A stretch of DNA of 64,000 nucleotides from assembly GCA_964019425.1 (NCBI GenBank), contig OZ025784.1, positions 62,001-126,000 of the forward strand. Reading direction: 5' to 3'. The position numbers and the translations under genes were made by a program. This document shows, one piece after another, positions 52,682 to 62,854 of the stretch; positions within the stretch are counted from its first letter, which is position 1, and the number at the start of each line of letters is the position of its first letter. Source of the stretch: Flectonema sp. DT1601. Taxonomy: Eukaryota > Euglenozoa > Diplonemea > Diplonemida > Diplonemidae. Below the pieces are notes generated by a model. The model was not told the DNA's origin. It made no database searches and worked only from the letters and a program-made list of their open reading frames with translations.

Positions 52682-55636
52682 GTCCTTTTCACTCCGAAAC
52701 TTAGTTAGTACTGTGGTAGATTCCAGGAACTGGCGGAAAAAAAAAAGGAGCCGTCGGAAGAATCTTGAAAACAGCAACGCATTATTATTATTATTATTAT
52801 TATTATTGATCAATAGAAGTGTCAGCTTGTCACCATCTGATAGAAGCTGGGAGCTGTTGTTGTTGTTTTTTTTTAAAATAACTCTTTAAGATGCTCCAAT
52901 AAAGTTTTTTTTTTTTTTTTTTTTTTTTTCTTAAACCTAAAAAAGAGAAAAGTTTGGCAGGGGAAAAAAGGTGGAAGAGGCAAAGAAGGATAATATAACT
53001 CAACACAGGAGTTGAGTTTTAATTTTTTTTTTTTTTTTTGTAGCAGTGGCCCAAAATACACTCAGCATTTCAGGCCAAAACCCATTTTTTTAATTTTTTT
53101 TTTTTGAAAAAAGAGATATACCAGTAAGGTAAATGATTAGGTAAACAAAAGAAAAAAAAAAGAAGGATGGGGAAATGGAAAGTGGAAAAACTAAACCAAC
53201 AACAACATCCCACAGTCAATCAACCAGTATCAAGAGAGATCCAGAATTGAAGGCTGTGGAGTGCTGTATGTCGATGAGACGCATGCCCTATGGGACTTTT
53301 ATAGAAAAAACAAGTAAAATAATTCAAAAAAAAAAAAAAAAAAAAAACAAACAAACACACATCTATCGCCTCCATAGAGACGGTACAAAAGATTTTTGTT
53401 GATTTTGCTTTGCTTTTTTTTTTTTTTTTTTTTTTTTTTCATTTTTCGTCGATGACTGTCAACACATTGTTCACCCATACACATAAACAATCAGTACCCA
53501 GATAAAGAAGAGGCTGATTGGTGGTGTGCTCTAGACTCTTACTCTCACATGCAACAACACCGATAGACACAGGGAGGTAGGGACACAAGGGAAGGGTAAT
53601 AATAATATAATATAAAAATAAAATAAAAAAGTGATAAGAGCGGTGACCACTAATTTGATTACCTCCCTGCTTTACTTTTTCTATTCTTGTTTTTTTTTTT
53701 TTTTTTTTTTTATATATAAGTACCGAAGAGTAATAATTTATCTCGTGTGGAGTTATCGCATCCAATGAAATTTAATTAAATGAAAGAGGGAAACAAAAAA
53801 AAAAAAAAATCACACAAGAGGAATATATGGGTGTTGAGATCAGGATTTTTTTTCGTTCATAAGAAATTCGTTTGGGGAAAAAAAAAAAAAAGCAGGCATT
53901 CTTTTTTTTTTTTCCAGCACCAAAGTTCACTATAAATAAAGTCAACAGCATCATCACATTTGATAAACTACTTCTTTTTCTGAATGGAAAACAAGACTAC
54001 TTACAAAAGAGGAGCTCACATGATTCTGAGGCTGAGTTCAGTTTACCTTTAACGAAGAGAAATCCTTCGCACTTGGTGCACAGACTTTAAAGGCATTATA
54101 TTTCGGTATATTTTTTTTTTTGAAACACCGAGAACAAAACACATTGTTGTAGTGTGAGTTCTTTTGCTTTTCTTTTGTCTGCTGAAATTCTATTTTTTTT
54201 TTTTTTTTTTTTTTAACTATGCTTTTACAAGAGGAAAAAAAAAAAAAAAAAATTCAAAACCCAAAATACCGTATATCAAATTATTTTTTCAAAGTAATCG
54301 ATAAGAAATTATTCACTTTGCAGGTTACTATTTTGATGTGTGAAATAACCCTCTCTTGAAATCTCAATTGGTTTAAGTCTATTACGGGATACAAGAAAAA
54401 AAAAAAGTAGCATGCTGGGAAAAGAAAAATAAATGCATTTTTTTTTGATGATTTCTAGTTCAACAGAACCTGAAAACAGAATCCTACCAGCTGCGGTGTT
54501 TTTTTTTTCTTTTTTCTGAACAAAAAAAACAAAAAAAAAAAAAAAAAAAAAAGAATCATCAAAACCTTTTTTTATTTTATTGAGAGGGCAGTATGCAAGA
54601 TCAAGAAAAACAGAAGAAGAGTAAAAAAAAAAAAAAAAAAAAAAGGCTAATGCAAAAAAAGACATTTACATTAAAAAACATTTTTTTTTTTTTTTTTTGA
54701 TAAACCATTATCAGGGTGTTACTGAAAATGACGTATGCTTTCTGCTACTAAAGAACAGGGTTAGGGTTGTACGTACTACAGCAGATCTCTATGTTGTAAG
54801 GTAAGTTAAATTAAGCGAGATTTTTGTAACACCCAACAAGTATTAATAATAAGTGATTTTCTTTGCAGTTAGAAAAAGAAGGAGCCACGAAGGAGGAGAA
54901 TTAAATTTGCCGCACATCATCAGAACGATATTTCAGAAGCGGACCTCTTTTTTTTGATGGCATACAGTAATGTGCTGTTGGAACTTTTTTTTTTTTAATT
55001 TTTTTTTTTTTTTTTAGTTTTGTTTTTTTTTTTGGAAAAAAAAACATGCCTTTGGAAAAAAAAAAAAAAAAAAATGGAAACAAAGATGGTTTCGTTAATA
55101 TTTTCTTGTTTTGTTTTTTGTTTTTTTTGTTTTTGACCCCAGTGGATAAAATGCATTGAAAGCAGAAAAATGACGGGCAAACATTGTGGAAAAGAAAAAA
55201 AGCAAACCGAGTTGCAAGTTTTCGTTAATTTCATGGGTTGTTTTCTTTTCTTTCATTTGTTTTTCATTCCCATTCAGACGTCAAAACGTATCGGAAATCA
55301 GTGAAACGGTAAAAAAAAAGAAAACACGATTCACATTCCAGATAACAATAATAAAAGTTTCTTTTCCGTTTCTTGTTTTTTTCTTCAAAAAAAAAAAAAA
55401 AAAAAACGCGCTGGGATTTTCTTTTCTACCTAATCAAAGCAAAGAAATCTTGGACAGCTACAACAGAAGATATCGAACAGCGCTCTTTGTCATGCGAATG
55501 ACCTGTTCATCTTGCAAAGTAATACCCCCAGGCAGAAGAACGAGTTTTTGTTTTTTATTTATTTTCTTCTTTTTTTTTTCAAACATTTTAAAAAAAAAAA
55601 AAAAAATGGTAAAAGTTGTTATATTCTACTGTTTAA
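49836..55636. other. 5.8-kb gene-free, homopolymer-rich region
   Basis: No supportable gene. The right half of the Tudor gene's leader lies here. A perfect splice donor CAG|GTAAGTATC (minus strand, exon end 51110) with acceptor CCTGCCAG at 49847 suggests a 1,263-base 5' UTR intron. 51110-51430 has ordinary composition and may be that gene's first exon and promoter. The rest is A/T runs up to about 33 bases (52041-52072) and a (TTA)n microsatellite at about 52781-52806. Predicted frames are poly-Lys or poly-Phe. Confidence 0.6.
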
Positions 55637-56485
55637 TTAATCCAAGTACTGTCCTCTGTAGGCAGTTGGTGGTGACCAGCCTGGTGGCGGCATTTTGTGG
55701 TAACGATCTCTTTGAGGAAGCAGGTTCTGAATTGCTTTACGTGGGTAGCCACTCCAGCATTCGAGTGACTGAGATTCTCCTTTTGTGTCTGTTGGTGACC
55801 AAGCTTGGGCATTTGGATTTAGCTTTGCTGCTTCTTCAGTTTTACGTGAAGTTGGTGGAGCTATCAATCCAGAATGACGTGTTGACTCAGGTGGACTCTG
55901 AGCGTATTGATAAATAGTACAAACCCACGACACTCTGTGACGATCTTCACCACGAACTGGTGGAGTTGTAACGCTGTTTGTTGATAGTAACGTTGCAACT
56001 TCTACTTCAGTCATTGGAATGACTCCTTCATTCTCATCAAGTACTGAGAGGTAATTATCAACAAGTTCATTAAGACGTTGTTGCTCTGAGTGCACTCTCT
56101 TTGTCAATCCAGTTTCAAGACTTGGAGCTCTTGGAAACTTCTTCTCACGAGGAGTAGCACATCTTTCAACTGATCGGGAACGTCTCTCAGTAGAAGAAGT
56201 TGACTTTTCACTAATCTCAGATGTAGACCCATCTAAATCTAGTGATCCAGGACCTCTTGATGGGAGTGAAACACTTGGTGAGCTAGGCTGACTGATAGAA
56301 CTTGCTTGAGGAGTCCACTGGCTTTCAACGCTCTCGTCATCATCTCTCTTCCACTGCTGACTGTACACAGGAATCTTTTGATACTGAGGTTGCTGTCTGT
56401 AACCTCTACTATAACCCCCTCTGTTGTCGTATCCATTCTGATGATGTACTCCTCCTTGTCTTCTGTGGTAGTGTCTTCCGGTCAT
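55637..56485 (-). CDS. RG-rich protein with a PAM2-like motif
   Basis: 282 residues from ATG 56483-56485 (MTGRHYHRRQGG); a longer upstream frame is hydrophobic noise from AT-rich leader. The N-terminus is an RG/RY-rich, RNA-binding-like stretch (NRGGYSRGYRQQPQYQ). A Ser-rich middle is followed at about residue 225 by KLNPNAQAWSP, which fits the PAM2 consensus xLNPxAxxFxP with Trp in place of Phe. PAM2 binds the MLLE domain of poly(A)-binding protein. The protein is otherwise disordered, apart from a short helix (LNELVDNYLSVLDENEGVI). It may regulate mRNA through PABP, as Ataxin-2-like or PAIP proteins do (inference). Confidence 0.72.
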   Translation of the reverse strand: MTGRHYHRRQGGVHHQNGYDNRGGYSRGYRQQPQYQKIPVYSQQWKRDDDESVESQWTPQASSISQPSSPSVSLPSRGPGSLDLDGSTSEISEKSTSSTERRSRSVERCATPREKKFPRAPSLETGLTKRVHSEQQRLNELVDNYLSVLDENEGVIPMTEVEVATLLSTNSVTTPPVRGEDRHRVSWVCTIYQYAQSPPESTRHSGLIAPPTSRKTEEAAKLNPNAQAWSPTDTKGESQSLECWSGYPRKAIQNLLPQRDRYHKMPPPGWSPPTAYRGQYLD

Positions 56486-57027
56486 TTTAGGAAAAAAATT
56501 AAAAAACTTTTTTCTCGTGTAGTTAAGGATAAAAGAGAGGTAAAAAAAAAAAGTTGGGAAACGGAGATAAAAAAAGGGAAAGGGAAGAGAGGAAAAAGAT
56601 AAAGTGTTTTTAATAAGATGGCTGATGTGTAGGGGGGACGAAATAAAGCTCATATCCGCGTTACTAATTTCCTTTACAATTTACTACTTACAAAGTCATT
56701 TAATCCTGTTAAAAGAGAGAGAAAAAAATAATCAAAGCAATAATTTACTATTCAAATTGGGGAACTGTTGAACAAAAACAAACAGTTTTACACTGCGGTG
56801 TCTTTTTTTTTTCTTCTTCCTTTTCATCACACCGTTAACGCCTGCGCCATCATAAGTATATCAACCAAGCGGCGGCAAAAAAAACGCTAACGGGAAGGGG
56901 TATATGCACACTGGTCGTTGTTGGTAGTGGACTGCTGCAACGTTCGGGCAACAGACACCAAACAACAAAAATGAAAAAAATTGGGAAAAAAGAAAAGAGA
57001 AAAAAAAGTCGTTTCTTCCTATGAACA
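56486..57027. other. Intergenic, no gene seen
   Basis: About 540 bases between the PAM2 gene and TrpRS. It contains the PAM2 gene leader with a T/C-rich stretch and A runs. Nothing else is supported. Confidence 0.6.
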
Positions 57028-58561
57028 CTACTTCTCAGGTGCCTCAGCTGAAGCAGAAGGAGTGCAACCTCCTTCCCAATGCAGTGGTCTCTTTGAACAG
57101 AATAATTCAACGTCTTCATCAGTAACCTTAGCTCTAGAAACCTGATGGTTGTAGACTATTGGTGCGATTACTTCAACAAGGCGTTGCTTAATTTGAGAAC
57201 AGGTCATGAATCCACACTCGAAGTCTTCTTTAATCTTTGCAAGCTCTGCGTCATCTTCCAAGAAGAAGTTCAACCACTGATACGATACGTCGACACTTGA
57301 TTCACCTCCGAGAAAGTAATGTTCTTTAAGATCAGCACCGCCACCACTGAAGGCATTCGCTTTGATCTTCTTACCGCATGCAGTAGTGACTGACTTCTCG
57401 GTAGGGACAGGTCTGTTATTTTTTTTTGGTTGTAGGTATTCAATATGCAAAAGAATTTAACTTTTATCTTTAAACTATACAGAAAACAGTAATATAACAA
57501 CTTGTTGATGTTTTTTTTGTTTGTGTCACGAAACCCTGAACACTGAAAAAAAAAATTTTAAAAAAAATAAAAATAACATACTTCTCACCCTTCTTTGCTC
57601 TCGGGATACCATCAGTTAAAAAGATAGCACTACTGTCAACAGAAGCGGACATCTTAGTCTTCGGTCCTTGAAGAGCCGGGAAGAAGATGGAATGAAGTAA
57701 AGCTGGCTTTAGGAACTTCAATCTTGGAGCGACGTCACGAGTCATTCTGAAGTACGGATCTTGATCAATTGCACACGGGATTAAACAGAAAACATTCTTC
57801 TTAGTGTCAGGGAAGATATGAGGGAAGGCTTCTGAAAATGAAGGAGCAGCCTGGACAGGTGGGAATCCCCACTTTCCAACACAGTCCGACATGTTGAATC
57901 CAAAACATCCACGAACTTGATTTGCTGTAGTCGCTTTTGATATTTTTGCGATAACTTTATACATGTCTCCGTAGTATTGAAAATTTCTAAAAATAAAAGT
58001 CTTTTTTGGATCGAATCCAAGAGCGATGATGTCCTTAATATTTTGATGAGCCATCTCCTGAACGACATCTTGCTTGATATCCCTCCAATAAAATTTTTCA
58101 TCATCAGTAATTTGAACAACAAGAGGAACATCAAAGGTATCCTGCAACCACTTAGTAAACATAAACGGGATCAAGTGACCCATATGCATGCTCTCAGATG
58201 ACGGACCTCTTCCAGTGTACAGATAAAATGACTTTCCCTGTTCATACGCATCAAGAGCCTTGTGTAAATCTCTATGAGAGAAGAAGTGTCCTCTACGAAG
58301 CCAATGGTGAGGTTTTTTTCCGGTGACTCGTTCCATGCGATCGAGTAGTTTTTGATCAATTTTCGAGCTTCCAAATTGGTCAATTAGTTTGTCGTAATCA
58401 ATACCTTTATCTCCTCCATCGACAGACCATGGATCAACCTTTTGTCCTCCTTCGAGTACTTCTAGTTCTTTTTTCTTAGCTTCAACCTGAGCTTCCAAGG
58501 TAGCAATGTCTGACAGTACCGTGTCCATCTGCGCTCGTACACTAGCTGCCGGAGTCGTCAT
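57028..58561 (-). CDS. WARS1: Cytosolic tryptophanyl-tRNA synthetase
   Basis: Charges tRNA-Trp with tryptophan using ATP. Exon 1 is 57582-58561 and exon 2 is 57028-57412, about 454 residues. The class I motifs are present: the HIGH equivalent in [13 protein letters not shown] and KMSKS as KMSAS. The eukaryotic/archaeal markers [20 protein letters not shown] and [18 protein letters not shown] are clear. Exon 2 carries [11 protein letters not shown] and [18 protein letters not shown]. There is no WHEP domain; instead a short coiled N-terminus ([20 protein letters not shown]). The 169-base intron is longer than its neighbours because it contains a roughly 80-base segment related to the Nramp duplication filler. 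Confidence 0.94.
57451..57534. repeat. Short dispersed repeat inside the TrpRS intron
   Basis: Aligns along its length, with small gaps, to the 74-base filler at 25531-25604. Shared blocks in order are GAATT, CTATACAGAAAA, ATATAACA, TTTTTTGTTTGTG and CACGAAACC. It lies within the intron between the donor at 57581 and the acceptor at 57413. Confidence 0.8.
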
Positions 58562-58990
58562 AGTCTATTGCTATATACAATCTGTTGTTTTATTGAAAAA
58601 AATAAATTAATAATTTCAATGATACTCTTTCACGTTAAATGTTTTCTTTGATGACGAAAATTGAGAAAGAAAGAAAAAATGATAAGCAAAACCGAAACGA
58701 AAAAAAATAAAAAGGAACTTGAAGTGCGACAACAATGTACTGACGAAGTGAGTTTAAAAAAGAATGATACGGAAATCCAAGTATAGTTTTTTTTTTTTTT
58801 TTTTTTTAGTTTGTGAAATCAAAACAACAGAGAGAACTAATTGACTACAAGAACAAACTGTCTTCAATTATTTTCTCAAATCGGATTTGTAAAACTGAAC
58901 CAGTCGATGCTTCTCACGATATTATAACAAAATCGCAATCAGACTTTGTCCTATTAATTAAAATTCTGATATACTTTTTAATTCGACACC
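58562..58990. other. Intergenic, no gene seen
   Basis: About 430 bases between TrpRS and TMA16, AT-rich with one T run near 58788. Nothing is supported. Confidence 0.6.
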
Positions 58991-59953
58991 TCAGTCGTGA
59001 GTTATCGGTTGGGTGAAAGCGAATGGGTTCTGAGCCTCACGAATCTTCTGTCTGTAGATAGAGAGCGCAGATTTCTCTACAGGTTCTTGTTTCTCTTGCT
59101 TAGCACGTCTAGCTGGTGCTCCACCTCTCAACACCTGAAGGGTCTCTGCACGACGAGTTGCAGCTGCTGTTTTGTGTGCAGCAGCACGACGGTCAGCACC
59201 CTCTTTAACGATGTCGGGTTGCTTTCGAGGGTCAGATCGAGTGGTTTTGCGAGCTTCTTCCAAAGTTTTACTCTTCTTTTTAAGCTTTGATACGGTAGAG
59301 AAAACACTATCAATCTTAGCAGGTGTAAACTCTAATTCCTCGTCCATTTCTATGTTTTGTGTGGTAGTTGGTACTTTATGTAATGTTACTGCTGTGGTGT
59401 CCCAGTTGCGTAATTCACGTACACCAGCTTTTGTGCTTAAGTTCGGAATGTCTAACTCTCCCGAAGTTGATTGACGGGCTTCGTCTGCGCGAAGAGCAAC
59501 AATTTCCTTTTCTCGACCAGACAGTGCTCGCTGTCTGTAAACACTTGAGGCGTTTCTTTTCTCTATTAGAAGTTGGAGTTCATCATCGTGTCTTTGAATG
59601 AATTTTGAGATCATATTTTTAATCATATCTCTGGTTAGGACTTTTAACCCGTCGTAGTCTTTGTTTTCGTCTAGTTCTTTTTTAAACCATTGGTGTCTAA
59701 GTAGCCTTACCATGTCTTTACGATCTTTTAATGTCTTAACTTCTGCCTTTCTGTTTATAGATGAGATGTTTCGCATTAATTGCGCTGCTTTCCTACTCTT
59801 TGGATGCAAAAGTTTTCCTTCTGTGGTGACTTGTGCGTCACCTCTTCTCTTAGAGCTTGCTGCCTTTCTCTTTGCGGCATTCTTATTCCCTCCTTCAGTC
59901 ATCTTCTTCTTCAACTTGTCGAGGGTGAGTGTCTTCCCTCTTTTTCCACCCAT
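58991..59953 (-). CDS. TMA16: TMA16-like ribosome biogenesis factor
   Basis: 320 residues, one exon. The family core runs from LLHPKSRKAAQLMRNIS through LRHQWFKKELDENKDYDG, then IQRHDDELQLLIEKRNAS, RQRALSGREKEIVAL, LDIPNLSTKAGVRELRNWD, as in TMA16, a factor bound to pre-60S particles. The C-terminal extension after about residue 210 is Lys/Arg-rich, disordered and longer than in yeast or human (which total about 180-200 residues). The N-terminus is also basic (KRGKTLTLDKLKKKM). Nuclear or nucleolar location is expected. Confidence 0.88.
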   Translation of the reverse strand: MGGKRGKTLTLDKLKKKMTEGGNKNAAKRKAASSKRRGDAQVTTEGKLLHPKSRKAAQLMRNISSINRKAEVKTLKDRKDMVRLLRHQWFKKELDENKDYDGLKVLTRDMIKNMISKFIQRHDDELQLLIEKRNASSVYRQRALSGREKEIVALRADEARQSTSGELDIPNLSTKAGVRELRNWDTTAVTLHKVPTTTQNIEMDEELEFTPAKIDSVFSTVSKLKKKSKTLEEARKTTRSDPRKQPDIVKEGADRRAAAHKTAAATRRAETLQVLRGGAPARRAKQEKQEPVEKSALSIYRQKIREAQNPFAFTQPITHD

Positions 59954-60418
59954 TGTTTTGTGTGTTTGATTTCTTTCTTATTAAAAATAATGATGAAAAA
60001 TAATCACCTCGTAAGGTATCATATCTCAACATAGACCCACCATAAGGGGCGAAAAGAAGGGTGAGGAAAAAAAGTGCGGCGAGGCGAAGTAATGGAACAT
60101 AAGAAAGGCTTTGTAGGCATTTTTTTTTTCTTTCTTCTTTCCTTCTCTCTCGTGTGGTTGTCTTATTCGTTTATTTTATTTTTCCCTCTCTCTCTCTCTC
60201 CCGTTTCCTCAAATGCACATCAGGTTGTCAACATACAATTTAGCGCACCTTTTGGCGAATAGACGACGAAGAGAGAAAAAAAAGGGGAAAAAAATCACTT
60301 TCTCTGGAGTTTAACTAGCTCTGAGTTAGTTTTAACTTAAGTAAATATTACATTAGGTTGTTCCATCATTTTTTTCTTTCTTTTCTTTTTTTTATTTAAA
60401 AAAAGGAGAGTGCCCGTA

Positions 60419-61090
60419 AAGAACCCACAATGAAAGTCACATATATTGCAGGTGTTGATTCTGAGATAAGTTGCGCACTTCCACAGTCTATGACTATCCA
60501 AAGAGACAAGGCACCACACAAAGAGGGATTCTTCACCTCTTCCCTGTTCGTATAGAAAACATACATCATCAGTTGGAGACTATGTTTGAAGAAGAAAAAA
60601 ATGAGAATGTGAAGAAAAAACTAGAGCCAATGGGTTATTAAAAGTTTCTGTATAAAGCCTGAATAAGTGGCAACAAATTGCCATGTTGTTTGTTGTGAGT
60701 TAGCTTTACCTCAGCAGTTGAAGATCTACGTGCTGAACTTAAGCATATCACTCAGCACAGGAAAAGAAAGCAACAGCGATTCTCCCAGTAACGGCGAGTG
60801 AACAGGGAACAGCCCAAGCCTGAATCCGAAAGGAACCACAATGAAAGTCACACATATTCCAGGTGTTGATTCTGAAATAAGCTGCGCACTTCCAGTCTTC
60901 ACCATTCAAAAGATACAAGGCACCACACAAAGAGGGACTATTAACTTCCTCAATGTTCATATAGAAAACATATATCACCAGCTGGAGACTATGCTTGAAG
61001 AAGAAAAAAAATTCGGTATCTGCATGAGGCTGAATAAGTTATGTGTTTGTTGTGATGTACATTTACCCAGTTGTAGATTTAACATGCTCC
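60419..61090 (+). repeat. Two diverged copies of an unknown ORF-bearing unit
   Basis: Segments about 60419-60706 and 60834-61065 are diverged copies at an offset of 411 bases. Both open with (A)CACAATGAAAGTCACA and continue through VDSEISCALP, QGTTQRG and IENI-HQLETM-EEEK at the protein level, then GCTGAATAAG. Copy 2 is open for 87 codons on the plus strand. Copy 1 has lost the single frame. Many differences are synonymous, which suggests past selection on a protein I do not recognise. The LSU rRNA fragment sits between the copies. Confidence 0.75.
60727..60830 (+). pseudogene. LSU (28S) rRNA 5' fragment
   Basis: CTGAACTTAAGCATATCA, then GGAAAAGAAA, CAGTAACGGCGAGTGAAC and GGGAACAGCCCAAGCCTGAA follow the universally conserved 5' region of eukaryotic LSU rRNA for about 100 bases. 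There are several substitutions, so it is a decayed copy, not a functional gene. It abuts copy 2 of the flanking repeat directly. Confidence 0.93.
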
Positions 61091-61455
61091 CTCCTCCATA
61101 TTGAACCCGAAAAACCAAAATTAAAAAAAAAAAACAAAGAAAGTTGTTTGTGAACGGCAATAAAGAAAAAAATAATAATAATTTAAGGGGAAATGAGAAG
61201 TCAAAGGAGAAAAAATTGATACAGGGGTTTTGTTTTTTTTAATTGTGGCATCTCACAGCACTGCATAAAAGTATTCAACAAAATTTTCTTTAACAGGAGA
61301 GTGCAATTATCGTCGTTTTGAAAGATAAAGTACTCGAGGGTTCCAATGGAATGCAGTAGTATTTCACAGTAATCTTTTTAGTTAAACATAACAGATACGA
61401 ACTAATCACGCGAAGTAGTATAAAACACGAAAAAAAAAGGAGAAACTTTTCATTT

Positions 61456-62299
61456 CTAAGAAAGCAGATCCCATCCAGAATTGGCCACGTACTTCTTCGC
61501 TAAAACAGCAAAGATAGCAACCAGTAAGAACTGTTTTTGTTTTATTATTTTTTTTATTATTTAAAACTGATATTCATCAATGTAATGTGTTAATAAAAAA
61601 TAATTTAAAAATCCATACCATAATAACATTATTCAAACTGGATTCTTGAACCTGCCAGGCTCCAGCATGGATTTCTGGATGTGGTTGAGGTTGTTGGACA
61701 GGTGTTTCTGGTTCTGGAGTCTGTTCAGCCACCGCAGAGACTGTTGCGTTGTCCTGTTCAGCTGCTGGAGGTGCTTCGCTTGTGCGAGCAGCAGGAGCAG
61801 TGTGTCGCTCAGCCCAAGGAGGTGAGTCGTTAAGAACTTCAAGATGTTCACACATACTGGTACCATCCTCTGATACCCAATTCCTACTCTCGTGAGCTAA
61901 CCGACACCTCTCTTCAAGAGAATACTCTATAGCTCCGATAGCATTGTTACCAGGGGTACTCATAAACTCTCGTAGTGCTAACAACACAGTGTGAACTCCC
62001 CAACTAGGCTGCCAATTCTCTGGGTGGTAACTCGTCACTTCAGAAAGACATATTTTTTTATTACACTCAAACCTTCCATTTGGTGTAATCAGCATCACAT
62101 CCGGAGGTGCATACGGATAGTTATTTGGTAAGATCAACTTACCGTGATACACACCTTCTTTATAACACCCTTCATCAGGTCCTTTCATTGTGAACATCCA
62201 AACAAAATCATTTTCTTTACTCGGGTACGCTAAAAACTCTCTGCACGGCCGCTTATTCAGCTGGTCGGCTTCTTTCTTTATTCTCTTTGTTGCGTTCAT
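61456..62299 (-). CDS. UBE2J1: Ubc6/UBE2J-type ubiquitin-conjugating enzyme, tail-anchored
   Basis: An E2 enzyme of ER-associated degradation. Exon 1 is 61619-62299, the intron 61531-61618, and exon 2 61456-61530, about 251 residues. The catalytic Cys lies in KKICLSEVTSYHPENWQPSW. TPNGRF replaces the HPN of ordinary E2s, as in all Ubc6/UBE2J proteins. NAIGAIEYSLEERCRLAHES is closer to J1 than J2. A Pro/Ala/Glu-rich linker leads to the C-terminal anchor built across the splice: NNVIM + FLLVAIFAVLAKKYV, then NSGWDLLS. Without the second exon the protein would end in an unrelated intron-encoded tail, so the splice is well supported. Confidence 0.93.
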
Positions 62300-62854
62300 T
62301 TTTTTTTTTTTTTTTTTTTTTTTTGGTGGAGTCTGTTTCTGTCAAGAAAAAAAAACTTAAAACTAACTGACTGATCACCTGCATAAACTTTCTTTTATAT
62401 ATCCTGTTTTTTTGTATGGAAAAAATTATAATTTTTTTTTTTTTTTTTCCCTATGTATCTTTTATAAATTAACCAAACCATAAAGGTAACAAACCAAAAG
62501 AAACAAAACAAAAGAAACTGCTTGCATAGTATGCCGCCATCTACAACCTGGTGTTATCATTGCTTAGGATAAATGTGATCCATTGAGATGTTAAAGAGAA
62601 CTGTTTTCGACATCTTTAGTCAGTGCTGATATTGCTTCAGGGAACATAGTATGGTATAATAGGTAGCATACTCTAATGTGATCCATTGAGATGTAAAAGA
62701 GAACTGTTTATATACTACTTAAGCTCAGTAACTTATGTTATTAGTAGTCTCCTATTGGTGCAACATATTTGAATGACACCAGTCAGGCAATTCTCCTTTT
62801 CTACCGAACAAGGTCTAGGTAATGGTTGATTAACCTAACCTTCCCACCCCACCA
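62300..62854. other. Intergenic with a short direct repeat
   Basis: About 555 bases. AATGTGATCCATTGAGATGT followed by AAAGAGAACTGTTT occurs at about 62572-62606 and 62675-62709. CATAGTATG precedes each copy, so a tandem duplication of roughly 100-120 bases has diverged. No gene is seen. Confidence 0.65.

Larger units (their letters stand above)
59954..61455. other. Intergenic region with rRNA-containing repeat
   Basis: About 1.5 kb between TMA16 and UBE2J. The centre (60419-61090) holds two related segments around an LSU rRNA fragment, listed separately. Flanks are AT-rich, with a short CT microsatellite near 60185-60200. Confidence 0.7.

Noticed and set aside
55186-55917. 243-codon plus-strand frame
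   Set aside because: The left part is homopolymer-derived, and the right part is the antisense of the PAM2 gene C-terminus.
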